From positions 1 to 64,000 of the forward strand of contig NZ_BDLU01000001.1 in NCBI RefSeq assembly GCF_006538165.1: a DNA stretch of 64,000 bases, written 5' to 3'. This document shows positions 17,332 through 26,823 of this stretch, in pieces. The first letter of the stretch is position 1, and each line of letters opens with the position of its first letter. Both the position numbers and the translations under genes were made by a program. The notes below the pieces were generated by a model, which was not told the origin of the DNA, searched no databases, and worked only from the letters and a program-made list of their open reading frames with translations. The stretch comes from Komagataeibacter diospyri (GTDB lineage: Bacteria; Pseudomonadota; Alphaproteobacteria; Acetobacterales; Acetobacteraceae).

Positions 17332-17538
17332 TAAAAAGGCCGTCTGCCGTCGGACTGATGGCGTAAAGGTCCCGCATTCATGATGGAATGACCGGATTGT
17401 GGCTGAACTCACCGCTGTTCGCGTAATCCCTGCGATTGAAAACGATGCCGGCGGTTATTGTCAGATACCTGTGTCGTTGCCGGTGTCTTGCATGAATCTG
17501 CACGAACCGGGCAGGAACATGATGCGCAAGGCACCTGA

Positions 17539-18365
17539 ATGAAAAACTGGCTGTTTGTAATGCTGTTGCTGCTCGTTGGGACGGCACGGGCGGCGGAACC
17601 ATCTTACGACAGGTATGGTAACTGGTTTGTCGCCTGTGATAATCGGCTGTCCTGCGAGGCCAGAGGCTTTGCCGATGATAGATAAGGACTATTATACCAC
17701 TGATGGGGTTTGTCACGGCCCAGTCACGGATTGATGAACGGCAGGGTCGTGTGAGTGGCCCGACCGCATTGATACGCAGGGGAAACCGCCCGACCAGTGC
17801 GGTTCCTGTTCCGCCGACATTGCCATACATTTCCGTCTTTCACCCGCATATCGTGCTTGAACGGGGCGAACAGGATCGCCTGATGACCCGGACGCGAAAG
17901 ATGCTGGCACATTTCATCAGCAGCCAGTCCTGTGATCCGCCCACAGGTGGGATACAGGAATTCCAGGAAAATGGCGTGTATGGGCTGGATCAGGATAATG
18001 CCCTTGTCGTGATCGGCTGCCAGATGGGGCCATATCAGGGGAATGCGATCCTGTTTGGGGCGCCACGCGACGGGGAAGGCAGGCCGACACCCGTGCGGTT
18101 ACCCGTACCCCGCCCGCACCACAAAGATACGGGTCTTTATGGTCCCGTTCTTACAAACCCGGACTTTGATCCGGCGACCGGCGCCTTGGTAACACTGGTT
18201 ATGGGATGCGTCCGGAATGATTGTGGAACCCGGGCTGAATGGTATTGGAGGCAGGCACATTTCATACTGACGAGCATGAACGTTCAGGAGACCTGTGGAG
18301 GAAGTGCGCCATTAGGGAACTGGCCCAGCCTATATCGCGCCACGCTGTCGAGTGTAGAAAAATAG
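17539..18365 (+). pseudogene. DUF1176 protein gene, decayed
   Basis: The 5' part begins with a signal peptide (MKNWLFVMLLLLVGTARA) and the DUF1176 start YGNWFVACDNRLSCEARGFADD, then stops after 48 codons. In another frame the family's middle and end follow: IDERQGRVSGPTALIRRG, SAVPVPPTLP, LTNPDFDPATG, DCGTRAEWYW and WPSLYRA. Compared with the usual 340-370 residues, roughly 120 residues between the two blocks are missing and the frame has changed. An internal deletion with loss of function is the simplest reading. The 3' frame is still open for 220 codons, so a shortened product cannot be excluded. Confidence 0.75.
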
Positions 18366-18422
18366 GGATTTGTATCATGGAGCAGGCCACAATGCCCTTT
18401 GGCATACCTATTAAATTCAATT

Positions 18423-18442
18423 CTGAACAACGGATTGTTCAG
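18423..18442. terminator. hairpin at convergent gene ends
   Basis: CTGAACAA-CGGA-TTGTTCAG is a perfect 8-bp stem with a 4-nt loop overlapping the DUF523 stop codon. It lies between two convergent genes. There is no strong T-run, so it may be a weak bidirectional terminator or an RNA-stabilising hairpin. Confidence 0.35.
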
Positions 18443-18924
18443 TCCATCATGGCTTCAAGGCGGGCAAACAGGGACGGGGCATAGACCGCAATTCCGTTGC
18501 GGCGCAGCAGTGCCGCCGTAACGCCCTGTCCCGCATGGCGCGTGCCAGTGAACCGACCATCATAAATGAAGCTGCTGCCGCAGGAAGGGCTGCCGTCCAT
18601 CAGCAGGGCGAACCGGCAGTCATGGCGCCGTGCCAGATCCAGCATCATGTAGGCCCCGGTCAGAAAGGGGGCGGAGACATCATGGCCGTCTGCTTCACAT
18701 ACGCGGCCTGATCCGTCCAGAACGGCGGCACCGTCCTGACTCCGGATGATTTCAGCGGGTGGCCGGGGTGTCGGCAGGCCTGCGGCGGTTTCGGGGCAGA
18801 AGGCTATGACCCGCCCCTCTGCCTGCCAGCGCGCCAGACTGTCCTGCATCAGTGTTCGCGCGGTGCCATCATACCGGACGGGCTGGCCGGACAGGCAGCC
18901 GCTGATGAGCAGGGTCGGTTTCAT
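18439..18924 (-). CDS. DUF523 family protein
   Basis: A 161-residue cytosolic protein of the DUF523 (YbbK-like) family. Conserved segments are SGCLSGQPVRYDG at residues 8-20, FCPETAAGLPTPRPPAEI, FLTGAY and LMDGSPSCGSSFIYDG, with conserved cysteines. The biochemical role is not established. Length is normal and the gene stands alone. It is convergent with the DUF1176 remnant. Confidence 0.85.
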   Translation of the reverse strand: MKPTLLISGCLSGQPVRYDGTARTLMQDSLARWQAEGRVIAFCPETAAGLPTPRPPAEIIRSQDGAAVLDGSGRVCEADGHDVSAPFLTGAYMMLDLARRHDCRFALLMDGSPSCGSSFIYDGRFTGTRHAGQGVTAALLRRNGIAVYAPSLFARLEAMMD

Positions 18925-19360
18925 GCCCTGAACATGACATGACCTGCCGAGGGAAGAAACCGGGCGGTGATGGTACGGAAGGATATTATGCAGGAGATGA
19001 CGTCAGGCATGCCGGGTCAGGCTTCTCGGCGGACGGGTGCAGGCGGGAAAATCGGGCCGTACGCGCATCATGGTTCAGGTCCGGCGGGCGCAGGCGGCTG
19101 TATGATCGCAATTAGAATATATCTGGATATGATATGGCCGGTATAAACCCTTGGACAAGGTTTACACATGCACCTGAAAAATTGTCTGAATGTAGACTAT
19201 GGATGGATAAATGCTTGCAGGTGCTTCCTTACTTTTTAAAGGCAGCGTTTTCTGAAGCTTTATGAAAGACACTTCACCCAAAACTTCTTTATCGTTTGCA
19301 GGTTTTTAAAACAGCCTTCAGGCGAAGATCTGGAACGTCCTGCATTTCAGGGGAAGCGAG
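18925..19360. other. intergenic region before tRNA-Cys
   Basis: No gene is seen. Apart from a copy of the dispersed repeat, there is a hairpin TAAACCCTTG-GA-CAAGGTTTA around 19144-19164. The rest shows no recognisable feature. Confidence 0.5.
19221..19300. repeat. dispersed intergenic repeat, copy E
   Basis: GTGCTTCCTTACTTTTTAAA, GGCAGCGTTTTCTGAAGCTT, then TATGAAAGACACTTCACCC and AAAACTTCTTTAT. The block order (GTGC-TCC, TTTTTAAA-GGC, TTTTCTGAAGCTTT, TTCACC, AAACTTCTTT) matches copies B and F, with indels. It lies in the gap before tRNA-Cys. Confidence 0.6.
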
Positions 19361-19434
19361 TGGAGGTCTGGGCGGGAATCGAACCCACGTACGCGGATTT
19401 GCAGTCCGCTGCATCACCATTCTGCCACCAGACC
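19361..19434 (-). tRNA. tRNA-Cys (anticodon GCA)
   Basis: Read on the minus strand, the acceptor stem is GGTCTGG/CCAGACC, followed by the discriminator T (U73, universal in tRNA-Cys) and an encoded CCA. The anticodon arm is GCGGA-CTGCAAA-TCCGC, giving anticodon GCA. The T arm contains GGTTCGATTCC. The total is 74 nt including CCA. All arms fold without gaps, so it appears functional. Confidence 0.95.
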
Positions 19435-19614
19435 TCAGCGGCTCTGGCGCTATATCTGCCGAAATGTGCCTCAGGTCAAGCCGTTGTGTGCAGGAAGGGC
19501 GTTGTTTCGGTGTAAAAGCGGCGCATAAATAGAAAAAAAGCCGGGAAAATGTTGCCCGTCCGGCCGGGCGGCCGAGATCTTTCCCGTCAGGGCATTGTGT
19601 TTCAAGGAAACGTT

Positions 19615-20301
19615 ATGGACAAGACAGACCCCGATTATGTGCCTCTTGATTTTGTCGCGGCCCGCCAGCGCATGGTCGATGCCCAGATCCGTCCCGCACA
19701 GGTCAGCAATCCCCATGTGATCGCGGCCATGCGCGCGTTGCCGCGCGAACTGGCGGTGCCTGATGCGCTGCGCGCCTTTGCCTATGCTGACCAGAACCTG
19801 CCGTTGGGGGAAGGGCGCTACCTGACCGAGCCGCGCGTGACGGGGCGCATGCTGCAGGTGGCGCAGGCCGTCAGGGGTGAACGCGTGCTGGTGGTGGGTG
19901 CGGGTACCGGATACCTCGCGGCATTGCTGTCCACCATGGGGGAGTCGCTGGAAGTTGTCGCCCTCGAATCGGAACGGCGGCTGGCGGATATCGGTCGCGC
20001 GCTGTGTTTCACATGGGCTCCCGATGTGCACTGGCGTGATGGCGCGCTGGTTCATGGCGCACCGGATGACGGGCCGTATGACCTTGTCATGATTGACGGG
20101 GCGGTACGCGAAATACCCCCGGCGGTACTGGCGCAACTGGCGCAGGACGGGCGTGTGATCGCGCCGGTCTGCGCTGATTCCGGGGTGATATCCGTCAGTC
20201 GCATCGTGCGCACGGCACAGGGCAGCGCGGTTCAGCCGCTGTTTGATGTCGCGGTTCCCCTGCTGCCGGAGCTTGAACCGGCCCCTGCCTTTGTCTTCTG
20301 A
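19615..20301 (+). CDS. protein-L-isoaspartate O-methyltransferase family protein
   Basis: SAM-dependent methyltransferase of the Pcm family (228 residues). The N-terminal RQRMVDAQIRPAQVSNPHVIAAM and the ALPRELAVPD segment are typical of the alphaproteobacterial Pcm-like branch. The SAM motif is VLVVGAGTGYLAALL, and YDLVMIDGAV is the later strand-loop. AAGGAA six nt before the ATG fixes the start. It precedes a tolC homologue, an arrangement common in alphaproteobacteria. Whether it repairs isoaspartyl residues or has another substrate cannot be told from sequence. Confidence 0.88.
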   Translation: MDKTDPDYVPLDFVAARQRMVDAQIRPAQVSNPHVIAAMRALPRELAVPDALRAFAYADQNLPLGEGRYLTEPRVTGRMLQVAQAVRGERVLVVGAGTGYLAALLSTMGESLEVVALESERRLADIGRALCFTWAPDVHWRDGALVHGAPDDGPYDLVMIDGAVREIPPAVLAQLAQDGRVIAPVCADSGVISVSRIVRTAQGSAVQPLFDVAVPLLPELEPAPAFVF

Positions 20302-20416
20302 AGAAGGGGGCATGATCGGGCAGCCGGGTTAACCCCTGCGCAATATCCTGTCCGTAAGGATGTCATGCGGGCCGCAATGCGTTCCCGCATGGCATTTCAG
20401 GCGGGCAGGGACGGTC

Positions 20417-21856
20417 ATGAGGGGAAACTGGGCAATCGGGGCGGGTAGTGCGGCAATCCTGTGCTGTGGCACGGCGCTGGCGCGCGTGCCGATGCCCCAG
20501 GCGGGAGGGGAGCAGGATACTCCCCATACCCTCAAGGCCGCGCTGGCCATGGCTTACCTGACCAATCCCGTGCTGCGGCAGGAACGTGCCACCCTGCGGG
20601 CGACGGATGAACAGGTCCCGCAGGCACTGGGTGGGTGGCGTCCCACCATTACCGGCAGCGCCAACATGTCCTATTATTCGGGACTGATGCGCATGGCCCC
20701 GGCTGCGGGGGAAGCCGGCGGGTATATGCGTCGTTACGACAGTCCTGGTTATTCCGGCGGGGTCAGCATTTCGCAGCCAATCTACAGTGGTGGCAGGACG
20801 ACGGCGAATACGCACAAGGCGCGGCATGCCGTCATGGCGGAGCGCGCGCGCCTGATCGAGGCGGAGCAGCAGGTCTTTTCCGATGTGGTCAGCGCCTACA
20901 TCAACGTGGTGGAAGATGAACAGATCCTGAGCATCGACATCAATAACGAACAGGTTTATGCCGCCCAGCTGCATGCGACCGAATTACGCGCGCATGGCGG
21001 TGAAATCACCCATACCGACGTTGCGCAGGCGCAGGGTGCGCTGGCCAATGCGCGCGCGGTCCGTCAACTGGCCGAAGGCACGTTGCAGGCTGACCGCGCG
21101 ACTTACCGGCAGGTGGTCGGCAGTGACGCGCCTGATGACCTGACGCCGCCCCAGCCGCTGGTGCTGCCGCTGCATACGGAACAGGACGCCATGACGCAGG
21201 CGGTGCAGAATAATCCCGAAGTCATCGGCGCACTGTTTGACGAGGCTGCGAAAAAGGACGCCGTAGGCGTGGCCTTTGCCGCCCTGATGCCTACAATCAA
21301 TGCCGAGGCAGCCTACTCGCACGCCATCAATCAGGAAGAGGGCCGTTCGCTGAGCGATAACAAATATGCGCTCGTCAGCGCCTCCATGCCACTGTATCAG
21401 GGTGGGGGCGAATATGCCGCCGTGCGTATGGCCCGCCAGCAGGCGGCCGAGGCCGCCCGTACGGTGGACGTGCGCCGCCGTGCCGCGATCCAGCTGGCAG
21501 CAGCCAGCTGGCAGCGCATGCAGGCCAACCGCGAGGCGATCGACAGCAACCGTGAAGCCGTCGCCGCCGACGCCGCGGCCCTGCACGGCATGCAGCGTCA
21601 GGCCATTGTGGGTACCACCACCACCCTTGCGGTACTGCAGCAGCAGGAAACCCTGCTTCAGGCGCAGATCGCGCTGGTGCGTAGCGCGGGCAACCTTGTA
21701 CAGTCCTCCTATCAGGCCACGGCGGCCATCGGGCGGCTGACTGCGCGCGACCTGAATCTTGATGTCCCGCTTTATGATGAACAGGCCTATTACCGCGCCG
21801 TGCATGACCGGCTGTGGGGGATCAGCGATTACGCCACCAGCCAGCCGGGGCGCTGA
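20417..21856 (+). CDS. tolC: TolC-family outer membrane efflux protein
   Basis: Outer membrane channel protein for type I secretion and RND/MFS efflux. The 479-residue product starts with a Sec signal peptide ending ALA. The two OEP repeats include TLKAALAMAYLTNPVLRQERATLRATDE, YSGGVSISQPIYSGGRTTANT in the first half, and YALVSASMPLYQGGGEYAAVRMARQQ in the second, each followed by long helices. The ATG used gives a proper signal peptide; an open frame extends 19 codons upstream. It lies about 115 nt after the Pcm-like gene on the same strand. Confidence 0.9.
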   Translation: MRGNWAIGAGSAAILCCGTALARVPMPQAGGEQDTPHTLKAALAMAYLTNPVLRQERATLRATDEQVPQALGGWRPTITGSANMSYYSGLMRMAPAAGEAGGYMRRYDSPGYSGGVSISQPIYSGGRTTANTHKARHAVMAERARLIEAEQQVFSDVVSAYINVVEDEQILSIDINNEQVYAAQLHATELRAHGGEITHTDVAQAQGALANARAVRQLAEGTLQADRATYRQVVGSDAPDDLTPPQPLVLPLHTEQDAMTQAVQNNPEVIGALFDEAAKKDAVGVAFAALMPTINAEAAYSHAINQEEGRSLSDNKYALVSASMPLYQGGGEYAAVRMARQQAAEAARTVDVRRRAAIQLAAASWQRMQANREAIDSNREAVAADAAALHGMQRQAIVGTTTTLAVLQQQETLLQAQIALVRSAGNLVQSSYQATAAIGRLTARDLNLDVPLYDEQAYYRAVHDRLWGISDYATSQPGR

Positions 21857-22065
21857 CGCGATACGCATGTATTGCCGATCACATCCGGCAGCGGATGACA
21901 TGACCTGTGCATGATTGCAGGTGGTTCCGGTCAGGGCGGGTGGACGTGGGGCCGATAAAGATTGCATGCGCGCCGTTCCCTTCGCGCCGGTTTGGGGTAT
22001 ATCTGCCCTTGGCCGGGCGCGTTGTCCTGCCCTGCGTCTGATTATGGTGGATCTGGTTTTTCGTG

Positions 22066-24759
22066 ATGCTTGACAAGTCGTTCTCCCCCGACGGGACAGA
22101 AACTTCCCTCTATGCCCTGTGGGAGGCCAGTGGCGCTTTCAGCGCCCAGCCGAGCAGTGCTGCCAGACCCTACACCATCATGATTCCGCCCCCCAACGTC
22201 ACGGGCACGCTGCATATTGGCCATGCCCTGACCATGACCCTGCAGGATACGCTGATTCGCTGGCGGCGCATGCAGGGGCGCGATACGCTGTGGCAGCCGG
22301 GCACTGATCACGCGGGCATCGCGACCCAGCTGGTGGTCGAACGGATGTTGCAGAAGGAAGGCACATCCCGGCAGGAAATGGGCCGTGATGCTTTCATTGA
22401 ACGCGTATGGGAATGGAAGGCCGAATCCGGCGGCGGCATTACAAAGCAGTTGCGCCGCCTTGGCGGGTCACTGGACTGGCCGCGTGAACGCTTTACCATG
22501 GATGATGGCCTGTCCGATGCGGTGAAGGAGGTGTTTGTCACCCTCTACCGCGAAGGGCTGATCTATCGTGACCGCCGGCTGGTCAACTGGGACCCCGCCT
22601 TCCGCTCCGCCATTTCAGATCTGGAAGTCGATAACCGCGAAATGCGTGGCAACCTGTGGTATATCCGCTACCCTGTTGAAGGGCAGCCAGGTCGTACCAT
22701 CACGGTCGCCACCACCCGTCCCGAAACCATGCTGGGTGACATGGCCGTGGCCGTGCACCCGGAAGATGAACGTTTTGCTGACCTGGTGGGCAAGAATGTC
22801 ATCCTGCCGCTGACGGGCCGGCGTATCCCCATCGTGGCCGATGAACACTCGGACCCGACCAAGGGTAGTGGCGCGGTCAAGATCACGCCTGCCCATGACT
22901 TCAATGACTTTGAGGTCGGTCGCCGCCACAAGCTGGATATGCCAAGCGTGCTGGATGAGGAAGCCCGCATTACCCTTGCCGAAATCAAGGCGGAACTGCG
23001 CGCCGAGGACGGTCTGGCCGATCCCGCCTTCGTCCGTGCGCTGGAAGGCATGCCGCGTGATGAAGCGCGCAAGGCCATGGTGGCGGAACTTGAGCGCCTG
23101 GAATGGCTGGAAAAGATCGAACCGCACACCAATCAGGTGCCCCATGCCGAACGCAGTGGCGCAGTGGTCGAGCCGCGCCTGACCACGCAGTGGTACTGCG
23201 ATGCCAAGACGCTTGCCGGTCCCGCGATTGACGCGGTGGAAAGCGGCAAGATCGAATTCGTGCCCCGGCAGTGGGAAAACACCTTCTACGCCTGGATGCG
23301 GGACATCCAGCCATGGTGTATCAGCCGTCAGTTGTGGTGGGGCCACCGCATCCCGGCATGGTATGGCCCGGATGGGCATGTATTCGTTGCCCATGACGAA
23401 ACTGACGCAGCGGAACAGGCACGGACCCATTATGGTCAGGACACGGTGCTGACGCGTGATGAAGACGTGCTGGATACGTGGTTTTCCTCCGCGCTGTGGC
23501 CGTTCTCCACGCTGGGCTGGCCGCAGCAGACGCCGGAACTGGCCCGCTATTACCCGACCGACGTGCTGGTCACGGGCTTTGACATCATCTTCTTCTGGGT
23601 GGCCCGGATGATGATGATGGGCCTGCATTTCATGAAGGACGTGCCCTTCCGGCAGGTATTCATCCATGGGCTGGTGCGTGATGAACGCGGGCAGAAAATG
23701 TCCAAGTCCAAGGGCAATGGCATCGACCCGCTGGAAATGATCGACAGTTATGGCGCGGACGCCATGCGGTTCTGCATCTGCTCGCTGACCGGTCTGGGCC
23801 GTGATGTGAAGCTGGGCCGCAGGAAGGTGGAGGAATACCGCTCCTTCATTACCAAGATCTGGAACGCCGCGCGCTTCTGCGAAATGAACGGCGTGGCCCC
23901 GGTCGCGGGCTTCAGCCCCGCCAGCGTGCAGTCCCCGCTGGGCCGCTGGATACTGGCGGAACTGGCGCAAGCGGTGGAAGATGCGTCAAAGGCGCTGGAA
24001 TCCTTCCGATTCGATGAATACGCCGCCGTCTGCTACCGCTTTGTCTGGAACTGTTTTTGTGACTGGTTCCTTGAACTGGCCAAGCCGGTCTTTGCAGCAG
24101 GCGACACGGCGAAAGCGGTCGAGACCCGCGCGGTTGCCGCCCACGTGCTGGGTACCATCATGCGGCTGCTGCAGCCCGTCACCCCGTTCGTGACCGACAG
24201 CCTGTGGCAGCATTTTGGCTTCGGGCCGGAAGGGTCGCTGATTACCGCACCGTGGCCGCAGCCCGAACATCTGGAAGGGGCAACGGAAGCGCGTGCGGAA
24301 ATGGAGTGGCTGATCCGCTTTATCAGCGCGATCCGCACCGTGCGTTCCGAAATGAATGTGCCGCCGTCCCGTCTGGCCCCGGTCCTGCTGCGTGACGCGT
24401 CCCCGGCAACCGTGGCGCGAGCCGCCAAATGGTCGGAAGCGATCGGGCGCATGGCCCGCGTATCCGAAGTACTGCCGCTGGAAGGTGAAATGCCGCAGGG
24501 TGCAGCCCAGCTGGTGGTGGACGAAGCGACACTGGTCATTCCCCTTGCCGGGATTATTGACCTGGCGGTTGAACGCCAGCGGCTGGAAAAGGAATGTGCT
24601 AAGGTCGATGGTGAAATTACCAAGGTCGAGCGCAAGCTGGGCAATGCCGATTTCGTGGCCCGCGCCAAGCCTGAAGTCGTTGCTGAAAACCGCGAACGCC
24701 TTGAGACGTTCCAGGCGGAACGCGTAAGGCTGAAAGCGGCACTTGCACGGATTGCGTAA
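22066..24759 (+). CDS. valS: valyl-tRNA synthetase
   Basis: Class I aminoacyl-tRNA synthetase charging tRNA-Val. About 897 residues. The HIGH motif lies in PPPNVTGTLHIGHAL (near residue 45-58) and the KMSKS motif in GQKMSKSKGNGIDPLEM (near 544). The editing (CP1) domain contains TTRPETMLGD. The anticodon-binding domain and a C-terminal coiled coil (AVERQRLEKECAKVDGEITK) complete the usual layout. A GTG one codon upstream could also start translation. It is followed by a dispersed repeat and msrA. Confidence 0.96.
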   Translation: MLDKSFSPDGTETSLYALWEASGAFSAQPSSAARPYTIMIPPPNVTGTLHIGHALTMTLQDTLIRWRRMQGRDTLWQPGTDHAGIATQLVVERMLQKEGTSRQEMGRDAFIERVWEWKAESGGGITKQLRRLGGSLDWPRERFTMDDGLSDAVKEVFVTLYREGLIYRDRRLVNWDPAFRSAISDLEVDNREMRGNLWYIRYPVEGQPGRTITVATTRPETMLGDMAVAVHPEDERFADLVGKNVILPLTGRRIPIVADEHSDPTKGSGAVKITPAHDFNDFEVGRRHKLDMPSVLDEEARITLAEIKAELRAEDGLADPAFVRALEGMPRDEARKAMVAELERLEWLEKIEPHTNQVPHAERSGAVVEPRLTTQWYCDAKTLAGPAIDAVESGKIEFVPRQWENTFYAWMRDIQPWCISRQLWWGHRIPAWYGPDGHVFVAHDETDAAEQARTHYGQDTVLTRDEDVLDTWFSSALWPFSTLGWPQQTPELARYYPTDVLVTGFDIIFFWVARMMMMGLHFMKDVPFRQVFIHGLVRDERGQKMSKSKGNGIDPLEMIDSYGADAMRFCICSLTGLGRDVKLGRRKVEEYRSFITKIWNAARFCEMNGVAPVAGFSPASVQSPLGRWILAELAQAVEDASKALESFRFDEYAAVCYRFVWNCFCDWFLELAKPVFAAGDTAKAVETRAVAAHVLGTIMRLLQPVTPFVTDSLWQHFGFGPEGSLITAPWPQPEHLEGATEARAEMEWLIRFISAIRTVRSEMNVPPSRLAPVLLRDASPATVARAAKWSEAIGRMARVSEVLPLEGEMPQGAAQLVVDEATLVIPLAGIIDLAVERQRLEKECAKVDGEITKVERKLGNADFVARAKPEVVAENRERLETFQAERVRLKAALARIA

Positions 24760-24780
24760 CGGCTTGTTTTAAGGGGATAA

Positions 24781-24858
24781 AAGTTTCTGGGTGCTGCCTG
24801 TTCTTAAAAAGGCGGCACTTTTTGAATGTCTTTTGAAAGAAAGCGTTACCAGAAACTT
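24781..24858. repeat. dispersed intergenic repeat, copy F (complete, with terminal inverted repeats)
   Basis: The most complete copy, 78 bp. It begins AAGTTTCTGG and ends CCAGAAACTT, a perfect 10-bp terminal inverted repeat. Inside are GTGCTGCC ... GGCGGCAC, which can form an inner hairpin, and TTTTTGAATGTCTTTTGAAAG. Fully folded, the RNA would be one long stem. It sits between valS and msrA. Confidence 0.7.
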
Positions 24859-24900
24859 CCAGAATATTCTCTTCACGGCAACTTGGGGAAGGAAGCCACC

Positions 24901-25455
24901 ATGACCAAAAACGCATTGGAGACACTGGTGCTGGGTGGAGGCTGCTTCTGGTGCCTTGAGGCGCCGCTGAAGGAACTGCGTGGCGTGGAGGGGCTGGAAC
25001 CCGGTTATGCCGGAGGGCATGCCGCCAGCCCTACCTATGAACAGGTCTGTTCGGGCCGCACCGGCCATGCGGAGGTCGTGCGGGTGACGTTCGATCCCGC
25101 TGAGCTGTCATGCGCCGACCTGCTGCGCATTTTCTTCGTCATGCATGATCCCACAACCCTCAACCGACAGGGCAATGACGTGGGGACGCAGTATCGCTCC
25201 GCCATATTCTGGCAGGGACCGGAACAGGAAATGACGGCCTATGCCATCCGTAACGAAATTGCGGAGGCAAAGGTGTGGCCGGACCCGCTGGTGACCGAAA
25301 TCGCGCCGCTGACGCATTTCTGGCCAGCCGAGGATTATCACCGGGATTATTTTGCCCGTAATCCCGGCAATCCGTATTGCAGCGCCGTGATTCCGCCCAA
25401 GATCGCCAAGATGCGTCGGCTGTTTCGTGACCGGCTGGTGGATACGGCGGGCTAG
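24901..25455 (+). CDS. msrA: peptide-methionine (S)-S-oxide reductase MsrA
   Basis: Reduces methionine-S-sulfoxide in oxidised proteins using thioredoxin. The 184-residue protein has the catalytic GGGCFWCLEAPL near the N-terminus. YAGGHAASPTYEQVCSGRTGHAE, DPTTLNRQGNDVGTQYRS and the C-terminal CSAVIPPKIAK follow the family pattern. AAGGAAG just upstream sets the start; the open frame extends 25 codons upstream into a dispersed repeat. Convergent with the ABC ATPase gene. Confidence 0.95.
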   Translation: MTKNALETLVLGGGCFWCLEAPLKELRGVEGLEPGYAGGHAASPTYEQVCSGRTGHAEVVRVTFDPAELSCADLLRIFFVMHDPTTLNRQGNDVGTQYRSAIFWQGPEQEMTAYAIRNEIAEAKVWPDPLVTEIAPLTHFWPAEDYHRDYFARNPGNPYCSAVIPPKIAKMRRLFRDRLVDTAG

Positions 25456-25461
25456 GGCCGT

Positions 25462-26817
25462 CTATTCGGTTTCGTCGTCTAGGAAAAGCTGGTCGGCTTC
25501 TTCATCAAAATCGAACAGTTCGGCATAGCGTGCCCAGCCGATCAGCGTCTGCAGTGTCTGACGGGCATAATCGGGGGACATGCTGTCTTCCAGTTCGTCA
25601 CGGAAGCGTTCGGCGCTGGCGCGGTGATTGGGGCGTTCATCCAGCACGGCGCGGATGGTGCGCACCATGGGAATGTTATGCAGCATGCTGTGCCACAGGA
25701 TGTTCTTGCGGGTGTCATGCTCGCTCTGGACAAAGCGCATGCCTTCGGGGGTGAGCATGATATCGCCGTCCTCCAGTTCGGCAAAGCCCAGCAGTTGCAG
25801 CGACTCGCCTAACGGAAACAGGTCATCCAGCTCAAGCTGCAAGCGGCTGGCCAGCAGCGGCAGGTCGGCGCGTCCGTGAAGCGGGTCGGCCGCCAGCGTT
25901 TCCATCATGCCCACGATGGTATTGATCGGCAGCGCGGGCAGGGCCACGGCGTCGGCCGTAATCTGCACATGCTTCATATCCGGGTCGGTCATGTCCGCTT
26001 CTGATACCACGGGCGCACGACGGGTCATGAGCGCGTAAATCCGGTCCACGAACTGCCGGAAGGCTGCGTCCTCCCGATTGCGGGGATGTTCAAAGGGCAC
26101 CTGCAGCTCATAGGCGACCCGACCGGGGTTGGACGAAAAGATCAGGATGCGGTCGCACATCAGCACCGCTTCTTCGATATTATGCGTCACCAGCAGGATG
26201 GACTGTATGGGCAGCTTCTTTTCCGCCCACAGTTCCACCAGGTCGGTGCGCAGGTTTTCGGCCGTCAGCACATCCAGCGCCGAAAATGGCTCATCCATCA
26301 GCAACAGGTCAGGGTGTACCACCAGCGCCCGCGCCAGCCCCACACGCTGGCGCATGCCCCCCGACAGTTCCTTGGGATAGGCGTTTTCATACCCACCCAG
26401 ACCGATCAGCCCGATCGCGTCTTCGGCCAGCTTGTGGCGCTCGGCCATGGGCACGCCCTTCGCCTCCAGCCCCAGCTCCACGTTTTTCTGTACCGTCAGC
26501 CACGGGAACAGCGCAAATGACTGGAACACCATGGAAATGCCGTCAGCCGGGCCTTCCAGTTTCTTGCCTTTCCATATCACTTCGCCCGCCGTGGGCGGCA
26601 GCAGGCCCGCGATAATGCGCAGCAGCGTGGATTTGCCCGACCCCGACCGGCCCAGCAGCCCCACGATTTCCCCACTGCGGATGGACAGGTTCACGCCATC
26701 CAGCACCACCAGGTCGGTGGCACTTTCCTTGTGATAGGCCTGCCGACAATTGATGATCCGGACAAGCTCCGTCCCGGACTTGGGTGGGGGAGGGGCGGTG
26801 TCAGGCTGCTGCATCAT
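25462..26817 (-). CDS. NitT/TauT-type ABC transporter ATP-binding protein with AAA-associated C-terminal domain
   Basis: Cytosolic ATPase of a nitrate/sulfonate/bicarbonate-type importer, 451 residues. Walker A is GLLGRSGSGKSTLLRI, the signature LSGGMRQRVGLARAL, Walker B LLLMDEPFSALD and the H-loop ILLVTHNIEEAV. After the ATPase (to about residue 270) there is an extra C-terminal domain, the ABC AAA-associated domain seen in this branch. The permease gene lies 6 nt upstream. No substrate-binding protein gene is adjacent, so the substrate is unknown. Confidence 0.9.
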   Translation of the reverse strand: MMQQPDTAPPPPKSGTELVRIINCRQAYHKESATDLVVLDGVNLSIRSGEIVGLLGRSGSGKSTLLRIIAGLLPPTAGEVIWKGKKLEGPADGISMVFQSFALFPWLTVQKNVELGLEAKGVPMAERHKLAEDAIGLIGLGGYENAYPKELSGGMRQRVGLARALVVHPDLLLMDEPFSALDVLTAENLRTDLVELWAEKKLPIQSILLVTHNIEEAVLMCDRILIFSSNPGRVAYELQVPFEHPRNREDAAFRQFVDRIYALMTRRAPVVSEADMTDPDMKHVQITADAVALPALPINTIVGMMETLAADPLHGRADLPLLASRLQLELDDLFPLGESLQLLGFAELEDGDIMLTPEGMRFVQSEHDTRKNILWHSMLHNIPMVRTIRAVLDERPNHRASAERFRDELEDSMSPDYARQTLQTLIGWARYAELFDFDEEADQLFLDDETE

Positions 26818-26823
26818 GAACTC

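Noticed and set aside
17378-17830. 150-codon minus-strand frame near the DUF1176 remnant
   Set aside because: Overlaps the clearly recognisable 5' end of the DUF1176 gene on the plus strand and has no family features.
22615-23970. 451-codon minus-strand open frame inside valS
   Set aside because: Lies wholly within valS, which is intact and highly conserved; shadow frame.
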